Positions 63,933 through 64,000 of a stretch of DNA of 64,000 nucleotides are shown here, piece by piece; the first letter of the stretch is position 1; each line of letters starts with the position of its first letter. The DNA is taken from the NCBI GenBank assembly GCA_016715945.1, contig JADJXJ010000001.1:744001-808000 (forward strand), given 5' to 3'. The DNA is from Bacteroidota bacterium (lineage in GTDB: Bacteria > Bacteroidota > Bacteroidia > Bacteroidales > F082). The notes below the pieces were generated by a model. That model saw only the letters and a program-made list of their open reading frames with translations, had not been told where the DNA came from and searched no databases. Both the position numbers and the translations under genes were made by a program.

Positions 63933-64000
63933 CTATGCAAACATTCCGTACATCAGCCGTCCGATGCTGAAATAGATAAACAAGCCTACGATGTCGTTCG
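63933..64000 (-). CDS. Magnesium transporter MgtE-like protein, C-terminal end (runs off the window)
   Basis: Only the last 22 codons are in the window. They read NDIVGLFIYFSIGRLMYGMFA then stop at 63933-63935. The phrase NDIVGLFIYF followed by a short helix matches the C-terminal transmembrane end of MgtE-type Mg2+ channels (family pattern of a Thr/Asn-Asp-Ile-Gly start to the last helix). One base separates its stop from that of msrA. Fragment length limits certainty. Confidence 0.5.
   Translation of the reverse strand, partial: NDIVGLFIYFSIGRLMYGMFA

Overview
The window looks like ordinary chromosome from a member of the Bacteroidota, most likely a Bacteroidia-type environmental lineage. 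Supporting signs seen directly are: at least fourteen promoters with the Bacteroidota -7 box TAnnTTTG; two secreted proteins with C-terminal type IX secretion (T9SS) sorting domains; a short primary sigma factor lacking region 1.1; a type III glutamine synthetase; DUF4831, DUF4159 and DUF3127 proteins; and a SusC-era style TonB receptor with an N-terminal carboxypeptidase-like domain. I cannot name a species. No insertion sequence, prophage, CRISPR array or integrase was seen, and no gene-free stretch exceeds about 250 bases.

Layout. 1-9.6 kb: start of a membrane pyrophosphatase (minus), then a plus-strand run: bifunctional nuclease, nucleoside transporter, thyA, folA, a secreted PPAD-like deiminase, aat, guanine deaminase, sirtuin, serine hydrolase, glutathione peroxidase. 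9.7-14.8 kb: an unknown gene, tRNA-Gly and tRNA-Val (all minus), then a zinc phospholipase C/P1 nuclease-like secreted protein and a penicillin-acylase family enzyme carrying a frameshift. 14.8-19.8 kb (minus): DUF1858/DUF2249 and DUF438-hemerythrin-PAS proteins, a TonB receptor, a hemolysin III protein. 20-30.5 kb: rsmE, DUF4159, aconitase, M1 peptidase, ychF (minus), rpsA with a structured leader, rnz. 30.6-37.2 kb (minus): a T9SS beta-helix protein and a three-gene operon lplA - DUF1338 (HglS-like) - FAD/Fe-S D-2-hydroxyglutarate dehydrogenase-like. 37.3-41.6 kb: typA with an overlapping lipoprotein gene; glycosyltransferase and LpxH-like phosphoesterase. 41.7-46.2 kb: an orphan PD-(D/E)XK-like ORF and a tightly overlapping carotenoid operon crtI-crtB(frameshifted)-unknown-idi-crtZ. 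46.3-53.3 kb: antiporter, rpsO, pnp, rpoD, glycosyltransferase. 53.4-64 kb: acidic protein, DUF486 protein, gmhA-gmhB-symporter, glnN, DUF4831, a minus-strand operon DUF3127-DMT transporter-oxidoreductase-kdsA, msrA and the end of an mgtE-like gene.

How genes work together: nucleoside uptake feeds thyA/folA; HglS-like plus D-2-hydroxyglutarate dehydrogenase would turn 2-oxoadipate into 2-oxoglutarate; gmhA, gmhB, kdsA and the LpxH-like enzyme contribute heptose, Kdo and lipid A steps of the outer membrane; the crt operon makes coloured carotenoids but lacks a recognisable lycopene cyclase here. The most interesting items are the PPAD-like secreted deiminase, the lplA-HglS-D2HGDH operon, the rpsA leader RNA, and two single-base homopolymer frameshifts (penicillin acylase, crtB).
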